The notes beneath the pieces were generated by a model, which made no database searches, was not told where the DNA came from, and worked only from the letters and a program-made list of their open reading frames with translations. From the NCBI GenBank assembly GCA_001839685.1, contig MLAK01000587.1:33155-97154 (forward strand): DNA of 64,000 nt, in the 5' to 3' direction. The stretch's first letter is position 1, and each line of letters starts with the position of its first letter. Positions 46,705-56,426 of the stretch are shown here, piece after piece. The stretch comes from Tritrichomonas foetus. Taxonomy: Eukaryota; Parabasalia; Tritrichomonadida; Tritrichomonadidae. The translations under genes were made by a program, and so were the position numbers.

Positions 46705-49700
46705 TTAGTCTTTCTTTTCAGGTGGTGGAGCATTTTGTGCAGCAAGTCCCTTCCACGTTTCAAGATTTGATTTCAAAGATTCAACATTAACAGTAAGTTC
46801 AGTGAACATTTTTGCAACCGCATTATATAATGGAATACAAATGAAATTATAGAAACCAATTTGGCTCTTTGGTTTATCCGAGTTGTCTCGATCATTTAAT
46901 GGGGAAGTAAGTCCAATAGATTTCTTTTCAAGATCGCCTTGTCTAAAGAATTCATTATTTAAGATATCACACCATTTATCAGCAATTTCGAAAGGCCGAG
47001 AAACGTTCGAAATATCACCAACCTTCAAAATAAGTTGCATCGATAATAATCGATTTTCAGGGACTTCAAAATCAATTTTTCCATCATTTTCATCAAGGAT
47101 TGCTTGTGCTTTCTTGACAAGTTCAAAGTGATGTGCCATATCAGTAGCAAGAATCAAACTTACAAATAAATTCCACATTTTCTTGGTTTCATCAGAACTA
47201 AGTGCATGGAATAAGTTTATATCATCACGAGTAATAATTGGAATAGCAACTGTGATATGATGCATTTCCATAACACTTTGATCTTTGTAAAGAATACCAA
47301 ATGGTGTTTCGGCTTTGACGTTATAAATGTTATTAAAGCCTTCATGATTAGCATCATGACAAACTGCAGCAGTTAGGATTCCAAATAATTCGAATTTGGT
47401 GTACATATTCTCAAGACCAGCTGTTTTAATTTCATATGTGATGTACTGTGTAACATCACATGCGTGTGTCCAATTGTGATAAGGAACTGGATTATATGTA
47501 CCAGAAATAGTAAAAATGAAGCGGAAGAATGCTTCATTTGTAATTTTGAACGTTCTTAAGATATCAAACAAATGATAGAAGTAGAACAATTCTTTAAAGT
47601 GATCAATACCTTTAAATTCAACAGCAAAACAATTGAGTCGACTTACTTTTTGGATTTGTTGTTCAGTTAAAGTAAGATTCTTTGGAATATCATAAGTATT
47701 CTTTTCACTTTCACCAACCCATTTGTTGATTTCAATTTCACAATCACCATAATGTGCCAAATCCTTCAAACGGTTATTTTCTAAAGCAATGGCTGCAAAA
47801 GTACCAAATGCTTGTGCAGTTTTAATATCTTTATTAACAAAATCTCCGGTTTTATTAACCATTTCAACAACACCAATAAGTTCGCCATTTGCTCTTTGAA
47901 TTGGTGTAACAAGTAGATTTTTAGTTTTATAATTTGATAAGTTATCAATTGTTCTATTAAATTTCGGATGGTTATAAGCATCATTGACAAAAATTGTTTC
48001 TTTAGTTTTAGCACAATGACTACAAAGTCCAGTTGTCAAAGGAATTGATGTTGGCATTTTATCACAATCAGAAATGAACGTTGAAAGCACATTATTTGCT
48101 TCATCAAGAAGATACAATGAAGCACGATCAGCACCCATAGATTTCTTCGCTTTTTGCATAATATCTGAAAGAATACGTTGAATATTTTCTGATTTTGCCA
48201 TAGCGAAAGAAATATCAAAGAATGAACGTAGTTGGCTTGACATATCAAGTGATTCTTTAAAGAGTCTTGCATTTTCAAGAGAAATTCCACAAAACACATT
48301 GAAAATTTGAATTAATTTCTGATCCCATTGTGAAAATGGCTTTTCATCTTTCTTGTTAACCATTTCAGTAACACCAATCACTTCTCCACGATTGTTATAA
48401 ATTGGAACAGATAAAATTGAACGAGTTCGATAGCCAGTTTCAAGATCGGTTGACGAATCAAAGAAATCGGTTTCATAAACGTCAGCAATATTCAAAATTC
48501 TCGCTTCCATGACTGTTTTTCCAGCAATACCTTTATTAATTGGAATATCAATCGCATTTTCAAGACCATGATGAAGGGAAGTAATCAAACGATCACGACT
48601 TTCGTTCACAAGGAAAAGAGAGCAACGATCAGAATCAGTAAGAAGTCTACCTTTTTCCATAATCACTTCAGTTAGTTTTCCTGTATCAAGTTGGGATGAA
48701 ATGACTTCAACAACTTCAAGAAGTGCTGCAAGACCTTCTCTCTCATTTTGACTATCTTGATATTCAGTATCAATTGTAGAATAAGCGTCACAGTTTGTAA
48801 AAGCAAGAAGAATAATTGGCGCTGCTCTACGAACAGAATCTTCATCATCTTTTGTGAAAAGTCTTGCATTTTTAGGACCACGCAAAACAATACAATAGAC
48901 AATTTGGCCTTCTTGATCTAAAACAGGAACTGCTAAAACGGCTTCATCAATATTTCCATCAATTTCACTGTTATATGAATTATGTAAACGATTTTTCACA
49001 ACATTCACGGTTTGTTCACGAGAAATTGCATCACCGACAACACCGACCATTGTAGGATCAAGATGACGTGCTTTATCAGAATATTGAGTGATTTGATTCG
49101 TGGATTTATTTAATTTCCATATTTCACATGTTCGACAATCATAAAAAGCAGATATTTTTTCTTGATAGTGTTTCAGGAAATCATCTCGTGGCATCAATTG
49201 CATAATATCTAAAACTAAAGCATCAATGCTTGGAAGTGGTTTCAACCATCGACTCAAAATTTTGAATTTCCTTGTAAACCATTCAGTAAACTCTTCATCA
49301 ATAGATGTAAATTCTGGCGTGGATCCAGGCTTGATAACTTCAACTATATAATTAATGTTATTTTTCCAGTCATAAAGAGGGAAAAGTAAAACAGGTGAAT
49401 TTAATGGACAAATTTTTTCATCTATCGATGAAATGTATGATGGATGAGCTGGTCCGCTCGGACATTTCACAATCGAGCGTGAGAAGAATGCATAGCCGAC
49501 AAGGCCTGAAGAATGTGCCGCTGTTGCACGAAGAGTGTGGCAATACAAAATCTGAAGATTTGGAACTTCTTGCCAAACGTACGCCGATTTTGCATTAAAA
49601 TGATGCTTGAAGAAAGCTTCGAGGGCTTGGTTTAGAGGTAATGATGCTGCCTTGTTTAAGAAAATGTCTAGTTCACAATCAGAATCAAACGATGGAGCCG

Positions 49701-49968
49701 GCAAATCGCCCAAAACTTTTTTATTGACAACTGATTTTGACATTGCCCCTTTTTGGCCTTTTTCAGGAGGCTGTTCTGGCTGTGGCGGATTTATATGCTT
49801 GTTTCGACCTGATCCTTGAAAAGAATGTGAATGCACGGGCGGATTACTGGGTGGTCCATTCGAATTAACGACAAAGCGGTGATCTTTCATTCCTGCACGG
49901 ACCGGATTCGTTTTGTTTATAAGTCCTGGTATTTGACGGACATTGTTATGGGAAAGTCTCGATAGCAT
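46705..49968 (-). CDS. GAF-domain 3',5'-cyclic nucleotide phosphodiesterase
   Basis: From the ATG at 49968 (upstream codons start with TTG) the protein is 1087 residues. After a disordered N-terminus, two or more divergent and two clear GAF domains span about residues 110-740; the clear ones include GIAGKTVMEARILNIADVYE with VTEMVNKKDEKPFS, and LYLLDEANNVLSTF with VVEMVNKTGDF, close to the NKFDE motif of cyclic nucleotide-binding GAFs. The catalytic domain (about 775-1075) has YHNWTHACDV, CHDANHEGFNN, ATDMAHHF, GDISNVSRP and the purine-clamp Gln in SQIGFYNF. Both metal sites and the Gln are therefore complete, predicting an active cAMP and/or cGMP phosphodiesterase regulated allosterically by nucleotide binding. 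No membrane segment. Confidence 0.92.
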   Translation of the reverse strand: MLSRLSHNNVRQIPGLINKTNPVRAGMKDHRFVVNSNGPPSNPPVHSHSFQGSGRNKHINPPQPEQPPEKGQKGAMSKSVVNKKVLGDLPAPSFDSDCELDIFLNKAASLPLNQALEAFFKHHFNAKSAYVWQEVPNLQILYCHTLRATAAHSSGLVGYAFFSRSIVKCPSGPAHPSYISSIDEKICPLNSPVLLFPLYDWKNNINYIVEVIKPGSTPEFTSIDEEFTEWFTRKFKILSRWLKPLPSIDALVLDIMQLMPRDDFLKHYQEKISAFYDCRTCEIWKLNKSTNQITQYSDKARHLDPTMVGVVGDAISREQTVNVVKNRLHNSYNSEIDGNIDEAVLAVPVLDQEGQIVYCIVLRGPKNARLFTKDDEDSVRRAAPIILLAFTNCDAYSTIDTEYQDSQNEREGLAALLEVVEVISSQLDTGKLTEVIMEKGRLLTDSDRCSLFLVNESRDRLITSLHHGLENAIDIPINKGIAGKTVMEARILNIADVYETDFFDSSTDLETGYRTRSILSVPIYNNRGEVIGVTEMVNKKDEKPFSQWDQKLIQIFNVFCGISLENARLFKESLDMSSQLRSFFDISFAMAKSENIQRILSDIMQKAKKSMGADRASLYLLDEANNVLSTFISDCDKMPTSIPLTTGLCSHCAKTKETIFVNDAYNHPKFNRTIDNLSNYKTKNLLVTPIQRANGELIGVVEMVNKTGDFVNKDIKTAQAFGTFAAIALENNRLKDLAHYGDCEIEINKWVGESEKNTYDIPKNLTLTEQQIQKVSRLNCFAVEFKGIDHFKELFYFYHLFDILRTFKITNEAFFRFIFTISGTYNPVPYHNWTHACDVTQYITYEIKTAGLENMYTKFELFGILTAAVCHDANHEGFNNIYNVKAETPFGILYKDQSVMEMHHITVAIPIITRDDINLFHALSSDETKKMWNLFVSLILATDMAHHFELVKKAQAILDENDGKIDFEVPENRLLSMQLILKVGDISNVSRPFEIADKWCDILNNEFFRQGDLEKKSIGLTSPLNDRDNSDKPKSQIGFYNFICIPLYNAVAKMFTELTVNVESLKSNLETWKGLAAQNAPPPEKKD

Positions 49969-50490
49969 GGCAATGTTTCGGTATTTGGAATTTGTGGAAT
50001 TTCTCAAATGAATTCAATAACGATTTTTATTCATAGAAGATTTGAATGTTTATATGAAAAAATAATTCAAATTCGAAATATATCTGTTTCAATAAATGAA
50101 ATAAATTCAATAGATAATTATCAAAATTCAAATGCAAATCTTTGAACATTTTGGATTATTTTCCTTTCAAAATTATCAATTGAAAATTGAATCCGATGAA
50201 AAACAGAAATATCAATGCCCGCTTGAGAAAACGGATTTTGTTACTTACAAACCGTAAATCATCATCTTAAGCTTTACTGTTTCAATGGGAACTATTTATT
50301 ACATGATTTTCGCCGATAAAAAAATCAAAAAATAAATTTGCTGAATGTGAACAAAAGTCACATTGGTTGGACATCAAACCCTTCATAGAAAAAATTCAAT
50401 GATACGCCAATTTATTCACCAAATAAAGTCAAATGGAATCCTTTTCACTTTCATTTCGTATAATTTGACCATTAGACCGTTTACTTCAAA
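49969..50490. promoter_or_regulatory. Divergent promoter region, phosphodiesterase / CHD gene
   Basis: About 520 bp between divergent start codons, no gene seen. ACCGTTT (50476-50482) lies 8 bp before the CHD ATG, the same heptamer that precedes the WD40-like/MYND gene in inverse orientation. Confidence 0.4.
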
Positions 50491-53400
50491 ATGGGGAAAG
50501 AAACAAACCCTCATAAGAAATCTTCCCAAAATGAAAAAATAAAAAGTGAAAACGATTCAAATTCAAAGATAAACAACAATACATCAAAACAGTCATCATT
50601 AAAATCCAATACAAAAACAGACGAAAATAATTCATCAGATTATTACGAAACCGAAGAGGAAGAAGAAGAAGAAGTTATAGAGGAAGAAACAGAAGAAGAA
50701 GAAGAGGAGGAAGAACATGTTGAAGAAGAGGAAGAAGAAGAGGAAGGAGGCGAAAATGAAATTACTGATCAAAAACGAATCTCAAAAGTTTTAGCACATA
50801 GAATTAACGAGGACGGCAAGAAAGAATTTTTAGTCAAATACGCAAATCATTCATATCGAGATGTTGAATGGATCGTTGATGCAAATAATACGAGCAAAAA
50901 ATTAGTTGTTTTCAGATCTTATTTACGAACTCATCGAGAAGATGAACCACCACCAGAACCATATTTTTCACCCAATTATATAATTCCTGAAAAAATTATT
51001 GGTTCGCGCCAACATGATGGAAAAAATCAATATTTAGTGAAATGGACAGATTTAGAATATGATAATTTAACGTGGGAAGATTCAGAAAATTTCAATTTTC
51101 CTGAAATAATCAAAGCTTTTAATGAATCACAAAGAATTCCTTCACTTGAACAACTTTTTATTCCGCCACATCCAAATCCAAAAGATTTTAAGCCACTCAC
51201 TCATCATGCCTCTTCAAAAAGTGGATATACAATCAGGCAATATCAGCTTTCTGGTTTAAACTTCTTAATTAATTCATGGTTTAATAAAAGAAATGCAATT
51301 ATTGCCGACGAAATGGGTCTAGGAAAAACTGTTCAAGTCGTTCTCTTTTTAAATTATCTTGACGCAGTTCAAAAACTTCATGGACCGTTTTTGATTATTG
51401 TTCCTTTATCAACAATTCCACATTGGGAAAGAGAAATTTCCGAATGGTCCGATTTATCATATATTAACTTTCACGGTGATAGTATTCGAAGAAATGTTAT
51501 GAAAAAGTACGAATTATTTTATCCAGAAACAACGCTTTTGAAATTCACTATTTGTTTAACAACATATGAATATATTTTAAAGGAAGAGAATCTTTTTTCG
51601 AGTGTAAAATGGAGATGTGTAGTAATTGATGAAGCCCATCGAATTAAAAATCATCAATCAAAACTTTTTACAGCATTAAAAGCTTATAAATGCGATTTTA
51701 AATTATTAATGACGGGTACCCCACTTCAAAACAATACAGATGAATTATGGTCCCTTCTTCATTTCTTAGATCCTGAAGCTTTTAAAGATCTTACGAAATT
51801 CCAAGAAAGTTATGGTAAATTATCAGATTCAGATCAAATTATCGAACTTCAATCAATTCTTAAACCTTTATTATTAAGACGCTTAAAGTCTGATGTTGAA
51901 AAATCAATCGCACCCTTAGAAGAGATTATAATTGAGTGTCCAATGACATCATATCAAAAAATTTATTATAAGTCTATCTATAATAAAAACATGGATTATT
52001 TATCCAGAGGTGCACATCAAGGAAATACCACTAATCTTCGAAATATTCAAATGGAGCTTCGAAAAACTTGTAATCATCCTTTTTTAATCGCTGGTGCGGA
52101 AGACCAGATATTTATTGAATTAAAAGAAAAGCATAATTTAAGTGGTGAACCATTACCAGATAACTTTGAATTAGACATGCTAATTCGAACTGCTGGAAAA
52201 ATGATTTTATTAAATAAACTGCTAGCAAAATTGAAACAAGATAATCATCGTGTTTTAATTTTCTCTCAAATGACAGATATGCTTGATATTATTCAAGATT
52301 ATTTAGATGCATCTGAATATAAATACCAAAGAATTGATGGAAGTATTCGTTCGCAATTACGTCAAGAAGCAATTGATCATTTTAACGCACCTGATTCTGA
52401 TGATTTTGTCTTTCTTTTAAGTACAAGAGCTGGTGGTGTTGGAATCAATTTAGCTTCTGCAGATACAGTTATTATATATGATAGTGACTTTAATCCACAA
52501 AATGACATTCAAGCCACAGCTCGATGTCATCGAATTGGTCAGAAAAAAGAAGTTAAACTGTATAGATTTATTACAGCGAAAAGTTATGAAAGGAAAATGT
52601 TTGATCGAGCTTCAATCAAACTTGGACTTGATCATGCAGTACTTGAAACAGCTAAAGATACCGGAAATAGTTTATTTGAAATCGAAAAACTTCTTCGTCT
52701 TGGCGCTTATTATGCTTTTGAAGAAGAAGATGATAATAAAGCAGCTGATACTTTCGGCGAAGAAGATATAGAATCCGTAATATCTCGGTCAACACGAATT
52801 CAACATGCTGGAATTGTTGGAGGAGAAGGAAGTACTTTTAGTACTGCTTATTTTGAAATCTCTGAAGATGAAAATCAGGTTGATTTAACCGCGCCTGATT
52901 TTTGGCAGAAGTATATACCAGTTGTTAATGATGATGATGAAATTGAAGGACGTTCAATTGCTGAACGATATATATTAATTCGAGCTCGTTCGAGTTCTGA
53001 AGATTTAGCAGAAAAAGATAAAAAATCAGATGATTCTGAACAAAGTAAAAAACGAAAAGAGAAAAAAGAAAAATCACAAGAAGATAAAGATCAAAAATTT
53101 AAGAAATGGTCAAATAAAGCTCTTCAATCTTTATTAAATAATTTATTAAGGTTTGGTTGGGGAAGATGGGTTACAATAATTGAAGCATCTAATTTGAAGA
53201 ATCCTGCAATTGAAGTCATTGGTGTTTGTCATCTGATTTTGAGGTGGTTACTTGCCGCGTCAAATGAAAATTATCCAGTTATGTCATCAATTAACCAATT
53301 AAGTATTACAAAAGATAATGGTGAAGAAGAGATGATGAAATTCCAAGAATATTTCACTAAAGAATACCGAAGCAATTTCGGATCATCTGTAACTAATGGT

Positions 53401-55158
53401 GCGAATTGGAAACTAGCAAGATTAGACATGCTATATTTCATTGATACTTTACTGAAATCTGCTCAGAATCCACCATCTGATATTCCAATACCACCGGTTC
53501 AAGTTTCAAAGCCTACTGATTGGTGGACAGTTGAAGATGATCGAAAATTAGTCTATTTTACATGGAAATATGGATTCTCTAACTATACAAATGAATTCGA
53601 ATTCACACAACCATCTACAGATGATAATCCAATACAATCTTCTAAACTAACAGCAAGACTTAAAGCTTTAATAACAAATATGAAATCATACTATGCAAAA
53701 TATAAACAGCAAAAAGACGAAGAAATTCCATTTTCATGCGAATCAATTAAACAAGCGTTAGATGTCTGGACTAAAAAAGAGCATCGAAATGCTGTTCGAA
53801 CCTTAATTCATGATGGATTTTATAATATGGAAAAATTCAAAACACTTGTAGACATTGTTACAAAATCTGATGAAAATGTAGAACAATATGTAAATGTAAT
53901 TTTAGATTATTGTCGTGCGATAAAAGCATCTGAACCAACAGAGTCTTTTCCAATCCTTGAGCAAATATTTCCAAAAACAGCTGCAAAAATTCTTTCAAGA
54001 GTTCAAATGTTTCAAGAAATTTTTGAAAATGTTAATAATTCGAAATATGAAGCACAGCAACCGCTTTTACAATATTTATTAGATGAAGGTCTTTCAAATG
54101 TCACTGAATCAGAACTTGTTCGGAAATATATACCAGAGAATAAAGAAGTTGGAGAAAAAGTTGTATGCTCATATATTTACAAACTCTTCCATATAAAAGA
54201 ACCAAAACCACCGAAACCACCAAAACCAAAGACTCCTCGTCCTGAAAGGCAAATTAAAACTCGATCAAGTGAACCAAGACCACCCAGGAGAGATACGATC
54301 CCTAATTTGGAATCAAATGAGAAATTTTATATTGATCCGCCTCCATTTGACCGTGATAATGAAGGAAATATTATTTATCCAATCCAAGTCACATCAAAAG
54401 TCAAATTGGTTTCCATTGGTACTGTTAATTTATCAAAAAATAACTTTTGGAATGGAAGATACATTTTCCCAGATGGCTTTGTTGTTGAAAGAGAATTTAC
54501 ATCAATTGCAAATCCAAACACAGTTGCAATGTATCGTGGTTCAATTTATGCAGGTGATTCGGGTCCAATTTTCCGTGTTGAGTGTTTGGATTCAAGTCAT
54601 AAGGTTTTTGAAGCATCGAAACCTTCAAATCCATGGCTTGGTGCAAGTCAAGCAATTGAAGATACCAAAAGGGAAATGGGAATGAAAACAAAAGATAAAG
54701 TTACAATTTCTGGTCCCGTTTTCTTTGGATTAACCATTCCATTTGTGACTTATTTAATTCAAAAATTACCTAATGCTGATCAATGTTCAGGGTACACAAT
54801 GAAGAAATATTGTCTGCGTGATGAACTCGACGAATATGAAGAAGAAAATGAGTATGAATATGTTGAAGAAGAAGAAGAGGAAGAAGAAGAAGAAGGTATC
54901 GAAAATGAAGAAGAGGAAGAAGAAGCTAATGAAAAGCAGATCAATTCATTTAATTGTAAAATTGAATTCAACTTTGCTTTATTGAATGAACATATGAGAA
55001 ATTCACCAAGACCTAAAAATACTATCATGATTCCATCTAATCAATTAATACAACAAGATATGATCGATGTTACACTTCCATGTAATAGAAATATGATGCG
55101 TTCTGATGAAATATTAAGAAATACTATATTAAAATTATCAACAAAAGCGGATAAGTAG
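50491..55158 (+). CDS. CHD chromatin remodeler with C-terminal FYRN/FYRC module
   Basis: The 1555-residue protein starts with a Glu-rich tail, then two chromodomains (about 92-150, KKEFLVKYANHSYRDVEWI; about 165-215, QYLVKWTDLEYDNLTWEDSE). A complete SNF2 motor follows: ADEMGLGKTVQVV near 271, DEAHRIKN near 379, LMTGTPLQNN, and the helicase C lobe with STRAGGVGINL and ATARCHRIGQKKEV near 675. This is CHD1-like architecture, sliding and spacing nucleosomes. A Trp-containing helical region (about 865-1260) may replace SANT-SLIDE. Unusually, about 1290-1440 contains FY-rich motifs: NNFWNGRYIFPDGFVVEREF (FYRN-like), then PIFRVECLDS and SGPVFFGLTIPFVTYLIQKL (FYRC-like). FYR modules normally occur in MLL/trithorax, KDM5 and TBRG1. 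An acidic C-terminus follows. Confidence 0.9.
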   Translation: MGKETNPHKKSSQNEKIKSENDSNSKINNNTSKQSSLKSNTKTDENNSSDYYETEEEEEEEVIEEETEEEEEEEEHVEEEEEEEEGGENEITDQKRISKVLAHRINEDGKKEFLVKYANHSYRDVEWIVDANNTSKKLVVFRSYLRTHREDEPPPEPYFSPNYIIPEKIIGSRQHDGKNQYLVKWTDLEYDNLTWEDSENFNFPEIIKAFNESQRIPSLEQLFIPPHPNPKDFKPLTHHASSKSGYTIRQYQLSGLNFLINSWFNKRNAIIADEMGLGKTVQVVLFLNYLDAVQKLHGPFLIIVPLSTIPHWEREISEWSDLSYINFHGDSIRRNVMKKYELFYPETTLLKFTICLTTYEYILKEENLFSSVKWRCVVIDEAHRIKNHQSKLFTALKAYKCDFKLLMTGTPLQNNTDELWSLLHFLDPEAFKDLTKFQESYGKLSDSDQIIELQSILKPLLLRRLKSDVEKSIAPLEEIIIECPMTSYQKIYYKSIYNKNMDYLSRGAHQGNTTNLRNIQMELRKTCNHPFLIAGAEDQIFIELKEKHNLSGEPLPDNFELDMLIRTAGKMILLNKLLAKLKQDNHRVLIFSQMTDMLDIIQDYLDASEYKYQRIDGSIRSQLRQEAIDHFNAPDSDDFVFLLSTRAGGVGINLASADTVIIYDSDFNPQNDIQATARCHRIGQKKEVKLYRFITAKSYERKMFDRASIKLGLDHAVLETAKDTGNSLFEIEKLLRLGAYYAFEEEDDNKAADTFGEEDIESVISRSTRIQHAGIVGGEGSTFSTAYFEISEDENQVDLTAPDFWQKYIPVVNDDDEIEGRSIAERYILIRARSSSEDLAEKDKKSDDSEQSKKRKEKKEKSQEDKDQKFKKWSNKALQSLLNNLLRFGWGRWVTIIEASNLKNPAIEVIGVCHLILRWLLAASNENYPVMSSINQLSITKDNGEEEMMKFQEYFTKEYRSNFGSSVTNGANWKLARLDMLYFIDTLLKSAQNPPSDIPIPPVQVSKPTDWWTVEDDRKLVYFTWKYGFSNYTNEFEFTQPSTDDNPIQSSKLTARLKALITNMKSYYAKYKQQKDEEIPFSCESIKQALDVWTKKEHRNAVRTLIHDGFYNMEKFKTLVDIVTKSDENVEQYVNVILDYCRAIKASEPTESFPILEQIFPKTAAKILSRVQMFQEIFENVNNSKYEAQQPLLQYLLDEGLSNVTESELVRKYIPENKEVGEKVVCSYIYKLFHIKEPKPPKPPKPKTPRPERQIKTRSSEPRPPRRDTIPNLESNEKFYIDPPPFDRDNEGNIIYPIQVTSKVKLVSIGTVNLSKNNFWNGRYIFPDGFVVEREFTSIANPNTVAMYRGSIYAGDSGPIFRVECLDSSHKVFEASKPSNPWLGASQAIEDTKREMGMKTKDKVTISGPVFFGLTIPFVTYLIQKLPNADQCSGYTMKKYCLRDELDEYEEENEYEYVEEEEEEEEEEGIENEEEEEEANEKQINSFNCKIEFNFALLNEHMRNSPRPKNTIMIPSNQLIQQDMIDVTLPCNRNMMRSDEILRNTILKLSTKADK

Positions 55159-55415
55159 AATTTTGAATCATTAATTATATTAAATAAATGTTTGACATAG
55201 ATGTATAACTTTAATAACTTTACTATTTTGGTTTTTCCTTATACATATGCTTATGTGCACTTTATAAATATTTTATTTCCTTCTTAAAAATTTAATTATT
55301 AGCATTGCAGTATATTTTCATCATTATATAGATGTAAACGCAAAATAAAAATACAGTCAGTTTATTAATAAGAACACAAACAAATCTAATAACAAGATTC
55401 AAAATTCTCGATAAG

Positions 55416-56285
55416 TTAATATGAAAGCATGTGAACATAAATATGATCATTAGTAATTAAATATCGATCTCTTTGGCCAATAATAATTGACCTGTCAAAT
55501 CCCAAAATTTCTTTTTTATCTTTTTCATAATCAATTTCAAACACTCCATGAAAAACATAAGAAAACAAACCAGGCGCAAGTGTCATATATGAGCATGTCA
55601 TTGGAATTGCTTTGAAACCACCTTTGAATAAATAATCTTTTTGGGCCCTCAAAATATTTGCCGGGCCATCCACGTTATTGGCATTTGGAAGAAGCATATT
55701 ACGTGAATATCTACTAAGGTGAATTAAAGCTGGATTTTCCTGAATTTCAACACTGATCGAAAATCTTGCTTTTTGATCATAATAAACATTAATCCTTTCA
55801 ATATTGTGCCACGAGTCATAGAAAAACGTGGACATATATTGGTGAGTTGGAAAAGATCGAATGTCAAGTTGAAGGGGTTGATAATCAGCCAAAGTTGTTT
55901 TGACATTTGAACGCCGTAAATTTGGTGCTTTCAAAGTTGGATGAGATGACTTCTTTTTGTTTATTTTGTACAATTCGATATCAATTTGTCTTGTTGCGTC
56001 AGGCGGAGGCGAATAAATATAATCCATATCTGGTTCCACTTCTTCAGCCAAGTCTCCGTTATTATCTTCGTCCTCTTCCTGCTCTTCTTCTTCCTCTTCC
56101 TCTTCTTCTTCTTCTTCGTTGTTGTTATCGTTGATTTTTTCTGGCGAATTGTCGTCGATTATTACTTCTTCTTCGTTTTCGGTCTCAATTGGATTACTAC
56201 CATCTTCTATTTCTTCTGGTTCGTCTTGTATTTCTTCATTGATTTCTGGAAAAGCGGAAGGATTTAGATGAGTTTCATTATACAT
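55416..56285 (-). CDS. NXF/Mex67-type NTF2-like domain protein
   Basis: The 289-residue protein has an acidic N-terminal 90 residues, then a basic linker. From about residue 140 to the end comes an NTF2-like domain resembling that of the mRNA export receptor NXF1/Mex67: STFFYDSWHNIERINVYYD, NPALIHLSRYSRNML, SYVFHGVFEIDYE and DRYLITNDHIYVHML occur in the NXF order. In NXF1 this domain binds NXT1/p15 and nucleoporin FG repeats. The RRM, leucine-rich repeats and C-terminal UBA-like domain of NXF1 are absent, so it is either a shortened export receptor, with RNA binding supplied elsewhere, or an NXF-derived partner. The assignment rests on motifs read by eye. Confidence 0.65.
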   Translation of the reverse strand: MYNETHLNPSAFPEINEEIQDEPEEIEDGSNPIETENEEEVIIDDNSPEKINDNNNEEEEEEEEEEEEQEEDEDNNGDLAEEVEPDMDYIYSPPPDATRQIDIELYKINKKKSSHPTLKAPNLRRSNVKTTLADYQPLQLDIRSFPTHQYMSTFFYDSWHNIERINVYYDQKARFSISVEIQENPALIHLSRYSRNMLLPNANNVDGPANILRAQKDYLFKGGFKAIPMTCSYMTLAPGLFSYVFHGVFEIDYEKDKKEILGFDRSIIIGQRDRYLITNDHIYVHMLSY

Positions 56286-56426
56286 TTTGACCTTGATGGA
56301 CTAAATAAACTCACAAAAAATAATCACAGAGGAAATTTTTCAAATTTTATTTGGTTAATAATTGAATATTGATGAACATATAATCTCTGAATTTCTTTTT
56401 TATTCCATCATTCAATTTTAAAAAAA

